From Kiritimatiellia bacterium (GTDB lineage: Bacteria > Verrucomicrobiota > Kiritimatiellia > SLAD01), in NCBI GenBank assembly GCA_007134735.1, contig SLKG01000084.1:1-51155 (forward strand): a DNA stretch of 51,155 nt, in the 5' to 3' direction. The notes below the pieces were generated by a model. The model had not been told where the DNA came from, searched no databases, and was given only the letters and a program-made list of their open reading frames with translations. The position numbers and the translations under genes are program-made. Positions 23,712 through 32,385 of this stretch are shown here, piece by piece. The first letter of the stretch is position 1; the number at the start of each line of letters is the position of its first letter.

Positions 23712-24694
23712 TCATTTCCCGAACACCTTTTCGCGTCAGTTTCTTCGGAGGCGGAACGGATTTCCCCGAATATTACACCGAACACGGGGGCGCCACCCTG
23801 CTGTCAACCATCGATCGGTACTGCTATATTTCCGTTCATGAATTGAGCCCCTTCTTCACGTATCGTTTTCGCGCCAGTTACGCGCGCACGGAACTCGTTC
23901 AGCAACCCGAAGAGTTTCAGCATCCGTTAATCCGGGAATGTCTCCGATACTTGGGCATTCGTGACGGGCTGGAAATCGCGCACGTATCGGATCTGCCCGG
24001 GCGCACCGGCCTCGGGACCTCCTCCGCATTCACCGTCGGGCTGCTCCACGCCCTGCATGCGTTTCGCGATGATAAAATCCAGGCGGAAGAACTTGCCCGC
24101 GAAGCAATCGTCGTTGAACGTGAACGGGTGGGCGACGCCGGCGGTCATCAGGATCAATATGCCGCCGCATACGGGGGGTTCATCCGTCTCGATTGCTCCG
24201 GATCAAAAGGGGTTGAGGTGCGACGACCCCGGATTACGGCTGATCGACTTCGGGAACTGGAACAACGCCTGCTGATGTTCTACATCGGAAGCGAATTGTC
24301 CGCCCAAACCATACTGCAAAACCAACGGAAACGGACGACACAAAACATGACCACGCTGGATGCGATGCGGAATCTTGTCGACAAGGCCGAGCGCATTCTG
24401 GAAAGCACCGATGATCTGGGCGGCTGGGGCGATCTGCTTCACGAGTCATGGACACAAAAGAAGAGCCTGGCTTCGGGCATCTCGAATTCCATGGTGGACG
24501 ATGCCTACGCCGCCGCCCGAAAGGCAGGCGCACACGGAGGTAAACTGCTGGGCGCGGGAGGACGGGGTTTCCTGCTCTTCTATATAGAACCAGACCAACA
24601 GGACACCGTTCGCGCGGCACTCCATACCCTTCTGGAGGTTCCCTTCAGGTTTGGTCATGAGGGAAGTCGCATCATTTTCAGGACGACGGATTGA
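23708..24694 (+). CDS. hddA: D-glycero-D-manno-heptose 7-phosphate kinase-like GHMP kinase
   Basis: A 328-residue GHMP kinase. MIISRTPFRVSFFGGGTDFP is the hallmark start of HddA-type sugar kinases, and DLPGRTGLGTSSAFTVGLL is the ATP-binding motif 2. The C-terminal motif 3 is KLLGAGGRGFLLFY. HddA phosphorylates C1 of heptose 7-phosphate on the way to GDP-D-glycero-D-manno-heptose. The next gene is the matching nucleotidyltransferase. Other known members act on fucose or related sugars, so the heptose assignment is probable, not proven. GmhA and GmhB partners are not in the window. Confidence 0.85.
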   Translation: MIISRTPFRVSFFGGGTDFPEYYTEHGGATLLSTIDRYCYISVHELSPFFTYRFRASYARTELVQQPEEFQHPLIRECLRYLGIRDGLEIAHVSDLPGRTGLGTSSAFTVGLLHALHAFRDDKIQAEELAREAIVVERERVGDAGGHQDQYAAAYGGFIRLDCSGSKGVEVRRPRITADRLRELEQRLLMFYIGSELSAQTILQNQRKRTTQNMTTLDAMRNLVDKAERILESTDDLGGWGDLLHESWTQKKSLASGISNSMVDDAYAAARKAGAHGGKLLGAGGRGFLLFYIEPDQQDTVRAALHTLLEVPFRFGHEGSRIIFRTTD

Positions 24695-24719
24695 ATCCGC
24701 GCAAACCGGTCATTCATTC

Positions 24720-25475
24720 ATGCAAGCCATCATACTTCTAGGCGGACGAGGTTCCCGATTGCAGTCCCTCTATCCGAACCAACCCAAGGCCCTGGTTCCC
24801 GTTAACGGAAAACCGTTCATAGAGCGGCAAATTGAATGGCTTCGGCGCGGGGGCATAACCGACATTCATCTGGCGGCGGGATTCATGGGCGAACAGATTG
24901 AGGACTGGGCGGCTCGCCGAAACAACATCACGGTTGCGCGCGAACCCGAACCGAGGGGTACCGGCGGCGCCCTGAAATACTCGGAATCCCGCATCCGGAC
25001 CGATCCCTTTCTGGTGGTCAACGGCGACACGATCCTGCCCAATTTGGATTTCTGGAACTGGCCCCCCTCGCCACAAGCCTTTTCCGCGGCCGCCGGGTCC
25101 GAAAAACCCGTCGGAACCCTAACCGCACATGATTCCGCGCAGACCCGATGTGAATGGGAAGTTGTCATCGCGGTCGTGGAAAGCGAGAACGCCGATCGGT
25201 ACGGCACTGTAGACTTCGATCCGAATGGACGCGTTACATCGTTTCGCGAAAAGACGGACACGGCCACCGGCTGGATCAACGGCGGGGTGTATGTGATGAA
25301 AAAGAAGGTTGTTCAGACCCTTCCGCCGGAGCAACACAGCAATCTGGAAACAGACATTTTTCCGGCTTTGATCGCGGGAAATCGCTTGTATGCCCGGGTG
25401 ACCAAGCCCCCCCTGTTCGACATGGGGACGCCGGATGGCTTGAAGAGACTTGGGGAATATTTCGCGGGCATTTGA
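24720..25475 (+). CDS. hddC: Sugar-1-phosphate nucleotidyltransferase (HddC-like)
   Basis: A 251-residue nucleotidyltransferase: AIILLGGRGSRLQSLYPNQP with the GGXGXRL signature, then KALVPVNGKPFIERQIEWL, EPRGTGGAL and FLVVNGDTILP (the metal-binding aspartate). Size and motifs fit HddC, which makes GDP-heptose from heptose 1-phosphate; RfbA/ManC-type activities are alternatives. ATG 24720 is chosen because the motif must lie at the N-terminus; no ribosome site is seen, and an upstream start at 24657 would overlap the kinase gene, so coupling is possible. Last gene of the plus operon; convergent with the DUF2877 gene 22 bp on. Confidence 0.85.
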   Translation: MQAIILLGGRGSRLQSLYPNQPKALVPVNGKPFIERQIEWLRRGGITDIHLAAGFMGEQIEDWAARRNNITVAREPEPRGTGGALKYSESRIRTDPFLVVNGDTILPNLDFWNWPPSPQAFSAAAGSEKPVGTLTAHDSAQTRCEWEVVIAVVESENADRYGTVDFDPNGRVTSFREKTDTATGWINGGVYVMKKKVVQTLPPEQHSNLETDIFPALIAGNRLYARVTKPPLFDMGTPDGLKRLGEYFAGI

Positions 25476-25497
25476 ACAGGGGTGCGAGAATGCTTAT

Positions 25498-26433
25498 CTA
25501 TCCGCCAATCCCTTCCGACGGCTCCAGTCCCATGATAAAGCCCACGACCGTGTCTGCGCCGGATGTTTCTCCGATGTCCAGCAGGGGCGTAAACGCCGAA
25601 CGGATTCGCGGGGCATCGCCGTTCAGGAACGCCTCCACGAAACATTTGAATCGGTCGAAGAAAAGTCCGTTTGCCGCCGCTGTCAGAAAATGATTCACAA
25701 TCAGGTTCTCCCCTCTCGCAATTTCCAGGATCGTCCCGCGAGTCTCCTTGAACCGCTCTCTCCGTATCCGATCGGCCAATGCCAGCGCCCACAGAAATCC
25801 GCACAATATATCGTCGCCTGTCGGCGTCAGACCGGGCCCCAACCCTTTCAGCGTGCGCGCACCCGCCTCCACATCGCCCGACACCAGGGATCCGGCACCT
25901 TTTTCCAATTCGGCATACAGCGCACGATTGAAATCCATCCCGCTACGCTCGGCAGGTAGGGCGCGGGCGCCGCACGCGCCAGATTCCCCCGATCCAGTCC
26001 GGCTCACTCCTTGCTCCGGCGGGTCCGGCGGCCCCGCCCTACCATTCCCAAATCCACCACGGGCAGGTAGGGCGGTCGCGCTGCGACCGCCGGGTTTCCG
26101 CTCCAGCAGGAAGACCGGGCTCCCGGAAGGAAACAACGGAAGAATGTTCGCCACCCCCTTACGAATCGTTTCCGATGAAGGCCATTCCCAAACATCGGGA
26201 TAGGGATCGAACTCAGGCTGATCGCCCAACCGGACGGTTTCCTCCCCCACGATCAATTCCCCTTCGTTTAAGACGACGAGGGCCGGCGCAGGTTCAGGCA
26301 GTCGCTTTACGATCACGTGGCCGGGGCCGCCGCCGATTTCCGGAAGTACCAGCGACAGGATCCGCCCCTCTTCATCCGCGTAATTGAGTACACGATTGAA
26401 AGCGGAGTGAAGGCTTAATGAGGTGTTCTTCAT
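25498..26433 (-). CDS. AllH/DUF2877 family protein with repeat-derived insertion
   Basis: A 311-residue protein whose C-terminal half is typical DUF2877: LKGLGPGLTPTGDDILCGFL and later VNHFLTAAANGLFF, GADTVVGFIMGL. In E. coli the DUF2877 protein AllH (YlbF) is a subunit of the oxamate carbamoyltransferase of allantoin breakdown. It follows the molybdenum hydroxylase operon here, in keeping with purine catabolism. Residues about 111-163 (Gly/Pro/Arg/Ala rich, e.g. GGRSATALPARGGFGNGRAG) are encoded by the dispersed GGTAGGGCG palindromes at 25955-26091. The reading frame survives. ATG 26433 (MKNTSLSLH) is preferred; the 39 residues upstream are repeat-like. Confidence 0.8.
   Translation of the reverse strand: MKNTSLSLHSAFNRVLNYADEEGRILSLVLPEIGGGPGHVIVKRLPEPAPALVVLNEGELIVGEETVRLGDQPEFDPYPDVWEWPSSETIRKGVANILPLFPSGSPVFLLERKPGGRSATALPARGGFGNGRAGPPDPPEQGVSRTGSGESGACGARALPAERSGMDFNRALYAELEKGAGSLVSGDVEAGARTLKGLGPGLTPTGDDILCGFLWALALADRIRRERFKETRGTILEIARGENLIVNHFLTAAANGLFFDRFKCFVEAFLNGDAPRIRSAFTPLLDIGETSGADTVVGFIMGLEPSEGIGG
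25955..26091. repeat. GGTAGGGCG palindromic repeats inside a coding sequence
   Basis: GGTAGGGCG at 25955-25963 is followed by its inverse CGCCCTACC at 26035-26043, and by another GGTAGGGCG at 26066-26074 leading into a hairpin (GGCGGTCGCG/CTGCGACCGCC). The same 9-mer pair occurs in non-coding DNA at 45838-45883, so this is a dispersed family. Here it lies within the DUF2877 gene, in frame. Confidence 0.85.
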
Positions 26434-26622
26434 GACCCAAACGCCGGGAGGGGCGGCGGCCCCGCCGCCCGGAACGGTTCGTGGCGTATCAGCAACTTGC
26501 ATTGCTCGATCCTGCTCCCTGCTGGAGCAGGGAGTTACAAAGATTCGCAAGCCTCGTCTTCCCGTCTGCGTAGCGCCCTGCTCCAGCAGGGCGCATCCGC
26601 ACGGGCAACCCGCGGCCCTTTT
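26434..26622. repeat. Three GC hairpins between the molybdenum subunit and DUF2877 genes
   Basis: The 189-bp gap holds GGGCGGCGG/CCGCCGCCC (26451-26470), CTCCCTGCTGGAGCAGGGAG (about 26517-26536) and GCGCCCTGCTCCAGCAGGGC (about 26575-26596). The last two share the CCCTGCT core and look like copies of one palindrome. They may attenuate or punctuate the transcript between the two genes. Confidence 0.7.
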
Positions 26623-29046
26623 CTACCGCGTCTTCCCGGTGCTGAACTCGTATGTATCCGGATCGCCCATGAAGCACAAGCCCATGGTCTCGCCCTTGAC
26701 CTCGTCATAATCAATGCCGTTCATCGCAAGGCAGATCTTTTCCGCGGTAAGCGGCATGGACTTAAGCCGCAATCCGAGCGCATTGTAAATGGCGTTGGCC
26801 ACGATCGGCGCACAGGGAATCATGGTGTGTTCCCCGACACCACGCGCCCCATACGGCCCGTCCGGCTGAGGCACCTCAAGTATGATCGGCACAATTTCTT
26901 TCGGTGTATCCATGGCGGTCGGGATCTTGTAATCCGTAAAGTTCGCGTTCAGCAGTTTGCCGTTCTTGTCGTACCGAATATCCTCGTACAACGCCGTGGC
27001 CAGGCCCTGCACGACCCCGCCCACCACCTGGCCCCTGATCAGGTCGGGATTGATGGCCCGGCCGACATCGACGGCCAGTACCACTTTCAATACGTCCACC
27101 TTTCCGGTATCCCGATCGATCTCGATGTCCACGGCCGCGGCGCCGACCGTGTAATGCACGTTGGGTTTACCGCCCTGGCTGGTTTCGGGATCGCTCAGGG
27201 CCGACGTGAATTCCGGCATGAACATGCCGCTGGCCAGGATGGGCCCGCCGCGAAATTGACCGTTCGGCAACATGATTCCGTTGATGACGAAATCGCGCAA
27301 GGGCAACCGGAAATTCTTCCGGGTCCGGCATCGCACTTCCTCGTTCTCGAGATACAGGTCCTCCTTCTTCAACCCGTGTGCGCGATGCACGGTGGTGAAG
27401 ATCTTGTCGCGCGCCTCTTCCGCCGCCATCTTTACGGCGTTGCCGCAGCCCCAGGTAACGTGCGAACCCACGGTCTGCCATTCGTACGCGTTACGATCCG
27501 TGTCGGGCGTTTCCACGCGGATCCGTTCCACCGGCACGGTAAGTACTTCCGAGGCGACCTGCGCCATGACGGTCAGCAATCCCTGGCCGATGTCCATGCC
27601 GGAAATGAGAACGTTCAGACTTCCATCCTCGTTGAATTTGAGAAACGCCGACGAGGCCGCGTTCGGCGGCATGGCCGGCGCCTTCCAAAACGTGGCAAAA
27701 CCTTTACCCGTAACCTTGTTCGGACCGGAGGGCCGGGTCTTTTTCCCCCATTTGATTTCCCGGGCCGTCCGGTCGATCGCTTCCCGCAAACCGCTCGGAT
27801 TCATTTTGCCGCCATAGGCCAGCGTATCGCCCTCCTGAATGGCGTTGATCCGCCGGAATTTTACGGGATCCATGCCCATCATCTCCGCCAGGCGATCCAC
27901 ATGGGATTCGAGCCCGAACAGGAATTCCGAGTAGCCGAACCCGCGATAGGGACCACCCGGCGGCAGGTTGGTATACGTGCAGATGGAATCAATGCGGATA
28001 TTCGGGATCGGATACGGCCCGGTTGCCGACAATCCCGCGGCATTGACCACGTTCGCTCCGTACTCGACATAGGCGCCGGCGTCCCAGTGCAGTTTGTGAT
28101 CGATCGCCGTCATGCGGCCGTCTTTTGTCGCCCCCAGCTTGATGCGGGCCAACACGCCCTGCCGCTGGTAGGTGTTGTAGAATTCCTGTCCCCGCGTACA
28201 CCGCAATTTCACGGGATGCCCTTTCACGGCAAGCCCGAGCACGGCGCCCATGATCTCCATGGACACACCCGCCTTGCCGCCGAATCCGCCGCCGACGTTC
28301 GGCGAGATGACGCGGATGTCCTGGTGCGACAGGCCCAACGGCGCCAGCGCGTTGGCGAACACGTTGCGCTGGGTAAACGGCGACTGCGAAGACGACCACA
28401 AGGTCAGACGCCCGCTGTGATCATAGAGACTCACGATGGCGTGCGTCTCAATCGCACAGTGCGCGTACCGGGGCACGGTATAGGTGTCTTCCAGAATGAA
28501 ATCCGCCTGGGCAAACCCCTTCCGGATGTCCCCCCTGCGCGTTTTGCGCCAGTGCGCGATGTTGGTTCCCGCGCGCGGGAAGAACCACGGGCAGCGCGCA
28601 TAATGGCCCAGATCGGGATGTACCAACGGCGCGTCGTCGCTCAGCGCCTCCTTTAAATCCAGGACAAAGGGCCGTTTGCGATACCGCACCTTGACTCGTT
28701 CCGCCGCGCGTTTCGCCGTCGCCGGATCGCGGGCGATCACCGCCGCCACCTGCTCGCCCACAAAGCGAACACGGTCTTTGGCGAAAATGTACCGGTCCTG
28801 CATGTACAGTCCGAAGGTATAGGGAAAATCCTTCGCGGTCACCACCTTGACCACGCCGGGAACCCGTTCGGCTTCCCGGGTGTCGATGGAAAGTATTTCG
28901 GCATGCGCATGCGGGCTTTCCACGATCTCCGCATGCAACAGGTTCGGTCCAAAGTCCAGGTCGTCCACGTACTGCGCGGCCCCAACCACGCGTTCTTCCC
29001 CGTCTATGCGGGGAACCGGTTTTCCAATGACCTTTAAATCGCTCAT
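26623..29046 (-). CDS. Xanthine dehydrogenase-family molybdopterin-binding subunit
   Basis: The 807-residue large subunit of a molybdenum hydroxylase. It starts KVIGKPVPRIDGEERVVGAA, and the Moco-binding segments are visible: SPNVGGGFGGKAGVSMEI, NLPPGGPYRGFGYSE, SGMDIGQGLLTVMAQ, and the catalytic glutamate in GARGVGEHTMIPCAP. ATG 29046 overlaps the FeS subunit stop as ATGA. The enzyme hydroxylates a heteroaromatic or aldehyde; xanthine or hypoxanthine is suggested by ygeW, the AllH-like gene and hpt nearby, but the substrate is not certain. Third gene in the operon FAD, FeS, Mo. Confidence 0.92.
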   Translation of the reverse strand: MSDLKVIGKPVPRIDGEERVVGAAQYVDDLDFGPNLLHAEIVESPHAHAEILSIDTREAERVPGVVKVVTAKDFPYTFGLYMQDRYIFAKDRVRFVGEQVAAVIARDPATAKRAAERVKVRYRKRPFVLDLKEALSDDAPLVHPDLGHYARCPWFFPRAGTNIAHWRKTRRGDIRKGFAQADFILEDTYTVPRYAHCAIETHAIVSLYDHSGRLTLWSSSQSPFTQRNVFANALAPLGLSHQDIRVISPNVGGGFGGKAGVSMEIMGAVLGLAVKGHPVKLRCTRGQEFYNTYQRQGVLARIKLGATKDGRMTAIDHKLHWDAGAYVEYGANVVNAAGLSATGPYPIPNIRIDSICTYTNLPPGGPYRGFGYSEFLFGLESHVDRLAEMMGMDPVKFRRINAIQEGDTLAYGGKMNPSGLREAIDRTAREIKWGKKTRPSGPNKVTGKGFATFWKAPAMPPNAASSAFLKFNEDGSLNVLISGMDIGQGLLTVMAQVASEVLTVPVERIRVETPDTDRNAYEWQTVGSHVTWGCGNAVKMAAEEARDKIFTTVHRAHGLKKEDLYLENEEVRCRTRKNFRLPLRDFVINGIMLPNGQFRGGPILASGMFMPEFTSALSDPETSQGGKPNVHYTVGAAAVDIEIDRDTGKVDVLKVVLAVDVGRAINPDLIRGQVVGGVVQGLATALYEDIRYDKNGKLLNANFTDYKIPTAMDTPKEIVPIILEVPQPDGPYGARGVGEHTMIPCAPIVANAIYNALGLRLKSMPLTAEKICLAMNGIDYDEVKGETMGLCFMGDPDTYEFSTGKTR

Positions 29047-29555
29047 GACTTCACTCCTTTCCGGCCCGATCGCGGACGTCGTTTCCTTCCGGCTTTTTTT
29101 CGCCGGGAGCGCGCGGCTGTTCGAACGGCTTCCACAATCTGCTGGTACCCGGTGCACCGGCAGAGGTTTCCGGCAACGGCTTCACGGATTTCCTCCTCCG
29201 TCGGGTCCGCGTTGCGACGTAACAATTCCTCGGCCGCCAGGGTAACGCCCGGCGCGCAGAAGCCGCACTGAAACGCATTGTTTCGGATCAACTCCCGTTG
29301 CACATCATTGGGCCCCTCCATGGACAACGCTTCCACGGTGGTGATCTCCCGGCCGTCGGCTTCGACGGCCAGCACCAGGCAACTGCGCACCACGTCCCCG
29401 TCAAGCAGAACCGTGCAGGCGCCGCAGTCGCCCTTTCCACATCCGTATTTCGGACTCTTGACGCCGAGACGATCGCGGATGACGTCGATGAGCAAATCGC
29501 TCGGTTCAACCGCTATCGTTTGCGCGATTCCATTCAGCTTTACCGTAATGTTCAT
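29043..29555 (-). CDS. Molybdenum hydroxylase 2Fe-2S subunit
   Basis: A 170-residue iron-sulfur subunit with both clusters: the plant-ferredoxin type in GCGKGDCGACTVLLDG plus a later cysteine (VRSCLVLA), and the all-helical type in CGFCAPGV and CRCTGYQ. It passes electrons from the Mo centre to FAD. The last 25 residues are strongly basic (RSRRKKAGRKRRPRSGRKG), beyond the usual end. It sits 13 nt after the FAD gene and overlaps the Mo gene by four bases. Confidence 0.95.
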   Translation of the reverse strand: MNITVKLNGIAQTIAVEPSDLLIDVIRDRLGVKSPKYGCGKGDCGACTVLLDGDVVRSCLVLAVEADGREITTVEALSMEGPNDVQRELIRNNAFQCGFCAPGVTLAAEELLRRNADPTEEEIREAVAGNLCRCTGYQQIVEAVRTAARSRRKKAGRKRRPRSGRKGVKS

Positions 29556-29568
29556 GGCGGAGTTCTCC

Positions 29569-30456
29569 TTAAATCAATTCCGAGCCATACGGAGGCCCCT
29601 TGCCGGCTTTCCGGGAAACCGCTCCTTCCAAGGCCCGGCGCATCATGACGCGTATCATGTGAGCCCGGTACTCCCGGGTGGAACGGATATCGGTGATGGG
29701 CGCGATTTCCTTCGCGGTCAGATCCACCACCTTATCCATGAGCCCGGCATCGAGCGATCGGCCCTTCAACAAACGCTCGATTCGTTTGCCCTGTATCGGC
29801 TTGGGCGCCACGGACCCGAACGCCACCCGCCATTCCTTGCCGGGCATCAGGAGCACGGTCACGCTGGCCTGGGCGAGATCTTCGCCCCGATAGCGACGCA
29901 TCTTGACAAAACAACCGGCATGACGCCCCGGATCGGGAATGCGAATGCCGATCACCAATTCCCGCGGTTTGAGCACGGTCGTCCGCGGTCCGGTAAACCA
30001 TTTATCGATCGGAACACGGCGCGCCCCCCGTGGACCCTTGACCAGGATCTGTGCGCGATAGGCCAGGAGGATCGGCCCGGTGTCGCAACAGGGAACCGCC
30101 GAACAGATGTTGCCGACCAGCGTACCCCGGTTGCGCACCCCGCGCGAGGCCACCCAACCGGCCATTTCGGCCATGACCGGAAGTTTGCGCCGGATCAACG
30201 AAGACTCCAGGACATCCGTAAACGTGGCGAGCGATCCGAGGACCGTGGCCGATTTTTCGCGCCGGATGTCTTTCAACCCCTTGATCCCCTTGATGTCCAC
30301 CACCACATCGGGCCGTTCGGCGCCGTCCACCATGAGCCCGATCAGGTCCGTGCCGCCCGCCAGTACACGGGCACGTGGACCGTGCCGGGAAAGAAGCTTG
30401 AGGGCCTGCCCTACGGTAGCGGGTTTTTCATAAACGAAGGGATGCGCGATAGACAT
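29569..30456 (-). CDS. Molybdenum hydroxylase FAD-binding subunit
   Basis: A 295-residue FAD subunit (CoxM/XdhB type). Flavin contacts are ARVLAGGTDLIGLM near the start and GVRNRGTLVGNICSAVPCCD in the middle; the C-terminal CO-dehydrogenase flavoprotein domain follows. It is the first gene of the FAD-FeS-Mo operon, and its start is followed upstream by a 320-bp gap that should hold the promoter. CC in AVPCCD replaces the more usual AxPxxD, a minor variation. Confidence 0.93.
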   Translation of the reverse strand: MSIAHPFVYEKPATVGQALKLLSRHGPRARVLAGGTDLIGLMVDGAERPDVVVDIKGIKGLKDIRREKSATVLGSLATFTDVLESSLIRRKLPVMAEMAGWVASRGVRNRGTLVGNICSAVPCCDTGPILLAYRAQILVKGPRGARRVPIDKWFTGPRTTVLKPRELVIGIRIPDPGRHAGCFVKMRRYRGEDLAQASVTVLLMPGKEWRVAFGSVAPKPIQGKRIERLLKGRSLDAGLMDKVVDLTAKEIAPITDIRSTREYRAHMIRVMMRRALEGAVSRKAGKGPPYGSELI

Positions 30457-30776
30457 GACAGGCTCCTGGGTTGAGGGGGAAGTCCGCCTGAAATAAGACT
30501 TTCATAACCGCTAATAATAGAAAATGGAACGGTGTCAACGCAAGACAGAACTGGAGAAAGTGAAAGGCAAAACGCGGGTTGGAGCTACTGCCTGTCCGGC
30601 GGAACGCCCTCGTCGCGGGGTCCGTCCCGGCGAGGGCGCCGGGGCTCCATTGTGAGAAAACAGCGCGGGACATGGAGCCGCGACGCCCCCGTCGCGGGGT
30701 CCGTCCCGGAGGGGGCCTTGTCCGAGAATCCCCCCCCAGTCCCTACACTTCGTCCGTCCACCCGTCCATTCTTCGG
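30457..30776. other. Intergenic region with GC-rich direct repeats
   Basis: No gene is visible in these 320 bp. A 20-bp direct repeat, CGTCGCGGGGTCCGTCCCGG, occurs at 30611-30630 and 30690-30709; each copy is flanked by complementary arms (CGCCCTCG/CGAGGGCG and GCCCCC/GGGGGC), making two related hairpins. The AT-rich part at 30480-30540 is the likelier promoter region of the molybdenum hydroxylase operon. Confidence 0.75.
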
Positions 30777-31520
30777 CTATACCCGCGCCACGCGCCGCAG
30801 GCGCGACGCGGCCGGTTCATCCAGTATGACCGTGACATCCGGATGACCCTGTAATACCGAGGCGGGCACCATTTCCGTGACCGGACCTTCCACCGCGTCG
30901 GCCACAATCTGGGCCTTTCGTTCACCCAACGCCAAGAACAGAATCGACCGGCTGTCCATGATCGTGCCCAACCCCATGGTGATCGCATGGGGCGGAGTGG
31001 TCTCGCTGTTTTCGAAGGCAAACGCGTTATCCCGCCGCGTGGATTCGGTCAACCGGGCCAGATGTGTACGGGACCGGAAATCGGACGACGGCTCATTGAA
31101 ACCGATATGGCCGTTGGTCCCAACTCCGAGAATCTGAAGATCCACGCCGCCCGCCTTTCGAATGCTCTCCTCAAACACTTCGCAAAAGGCGGGCACATCC
31201 TCCGCCCTTCCATCGGGAATATGAATATTCTGTCCGGGTACATTGATATGACGGAAAAGATTCTTTTCCATGTACGCATGATAGGAAGCGGGATGACCGG
31301 GCGGAAGGTCCCGGTACTCATCCAGGTTGAACGTGGTTACGCGGCTGAAATCCAACCCCTCCTCACGGTGCATGCGGATTAATTCCCCATACAGTTCCAG
31401 CGGGGTATGGCCGGTCGCCAACCCGAGTACCGCGTTGGGTTTACGGCGTACGACTTCCGCCACGATCCGCGCGCCTGCGCGCGCCGCCCCCTCCGCATCA
31501 GCGTGTACGATGATCTTCAT
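30777..31520 (-). CDS. nagB: Glucosamine-6-phosphate deaminase
   Basis: NagB turns glucosamine 6-phosphate into fructose 6-phosphate and ammonia. At 247 residues it is the standard size. Signatures: GLATGHTPLELYGELI, FNLDEYRDLPPGHPASYH (catalytic Asp), and GVGTNGHIGFNEPSSDF (catalytic His). It overlaps the PIG-L gene by 23 bp, so the two are translated together. A cytoplasmic enzyme of amino-sugar catabolism. Confidence 0.96.
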   Translation of the reverse strand: MKIIVHADAEGAARAGARIVAEVVRRKPNAVLGLATGHTPLELYGELIRMHREEGLDFSRVTTFNLDEYRDLPPGHPASYHAYMEKNLFRHINVPGQNIHIPDGRAEDVPAFCEVFEESIRKAGGVDLQILGVGTNGHIGFNEPSSDFRSRTHLARLTESTRRDNAFAFENSETTPPHAITMGLGTIMDSRSILFLALGERKAQIVADAVEGPVTEMVPASVLQGHPDVTVILDEPAASRLRRVARV

Positions 31521-32385
31521 GATCCGGCCCGATGCTTCCCATGCCCTCTTTCAGATTCTGCCGGACATCCTGTCGGAATCGTTCGATGATGCCATCCACG
31601 TATTCCAGGATATCGGGACCGTCCTGCCAGATCAACGGAGTGAGATCCATGGCAAAAATAAGCGAAGACGTGCGATCGATTTCATAGGGCTGGTGAAACG
31701 TCGCATTGGCCCGCCGCCGCCCGACAACCGCCCGGTCATATCGTTTGCCACTGGTGATCTGCGATTGATACACACTCAACAATTCATTCGCCAATTGATC
31801 ATAGCCGCTTACATCCAACACCACCTTCTCTTCGTCCGGCATCCAATCCAGGTCACGCCACGCTTCGCATCCGTACACCACATCCGGTTGCCGTTCGGCC
31901 GGAAGCGCGCGCAACACGTTCAGCACGGCCAGGGAAACGCCCACATGCGTCTGATGTTTGTCGGCCAAATTGTGGGTGTATACGACCCTCGGCCGGGTGG
32001 CTTCCAGCACCAGGCGCAAATCCTCCTCCAGGCGAACGGAGTCCGGGGCCTTGACCTCACTGCTCGGATAATCGAGATGGATCATGATGCCGTATTGGCC
32101 CCGCTCCGCCGCCTGCTCCTGCTCGCTCCGGCGCAACGCGACCACGTCATCCACCCGGTATTCCCCGTACGGACCCGCCCGCAGGGAACCCGCTCCGCTT
32201 GTACAGGTGACGCCTCCAAACCATTTGTCCGTCTGTTTGTAACACGACCAGATGCCGTGATACGCCATGATTTCCAAATCGTCCGGATGCGCACCCACCC
32301 CCAGGTGGGTAATCCGGGCGGCGGCCTCCTTCGGGGAAACCTGGTCCGGAACATATATCGCCGCTTTGGCTCGATGAAAATTCAC
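31498..32385 (-). CDS. PIG-L/LmbE family N-deacetylase
   Basis: A 295-residue zinc deacetylase with the metal-binding GAHPDDLEI motif (about residues 31-39) and the later THNLADKHQTHVGV histidines. Family members remove acetyl from GlcNAc-containing small molecules. The overlap with nagB suggests it makes a glucosamine derivative that NagB then uses. The start is GTG 32385, overlapping the hpt stop as GTGA. Family members also act in bacillithiol and antibiotic synthesis, but nothing here points that way. Confidence 0.9.
   Translation of the reverse strand: MNFHRAKAAIYVPDQVSPKEAAARITHLGVGAHPDDLEIMAYHGIWSCYKQTDKWFGGVTCTSGAGSLRAGPYGEYRVDDVVALRRSEQEQAAERGQYGIMIHLDYPSSEVKAPDSVRLEEDLRLVLEATRPRVVYTHNLADKHQTHVGVSLAVLNVLRALPAERQPDVVYGCEAWRDLDWMPDEEKVVLDVSGYDQLANELLSVYQSQITSGKRYDRAVVGRRRANATFHQPYEIDRTSSLIFAMDLTPLIWQDGPDILEYVDGIIERFRQDVRQNLKEGMGSIGPDHEDHRTR

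Noticed and set aside
26497-28656. 719-codon plus-strand frame
   Set aside because: Antisense shadow of the molybdenum hydroxylase large subunit, created by high third-position GC; His/Arg/Gly-rich with no domain.
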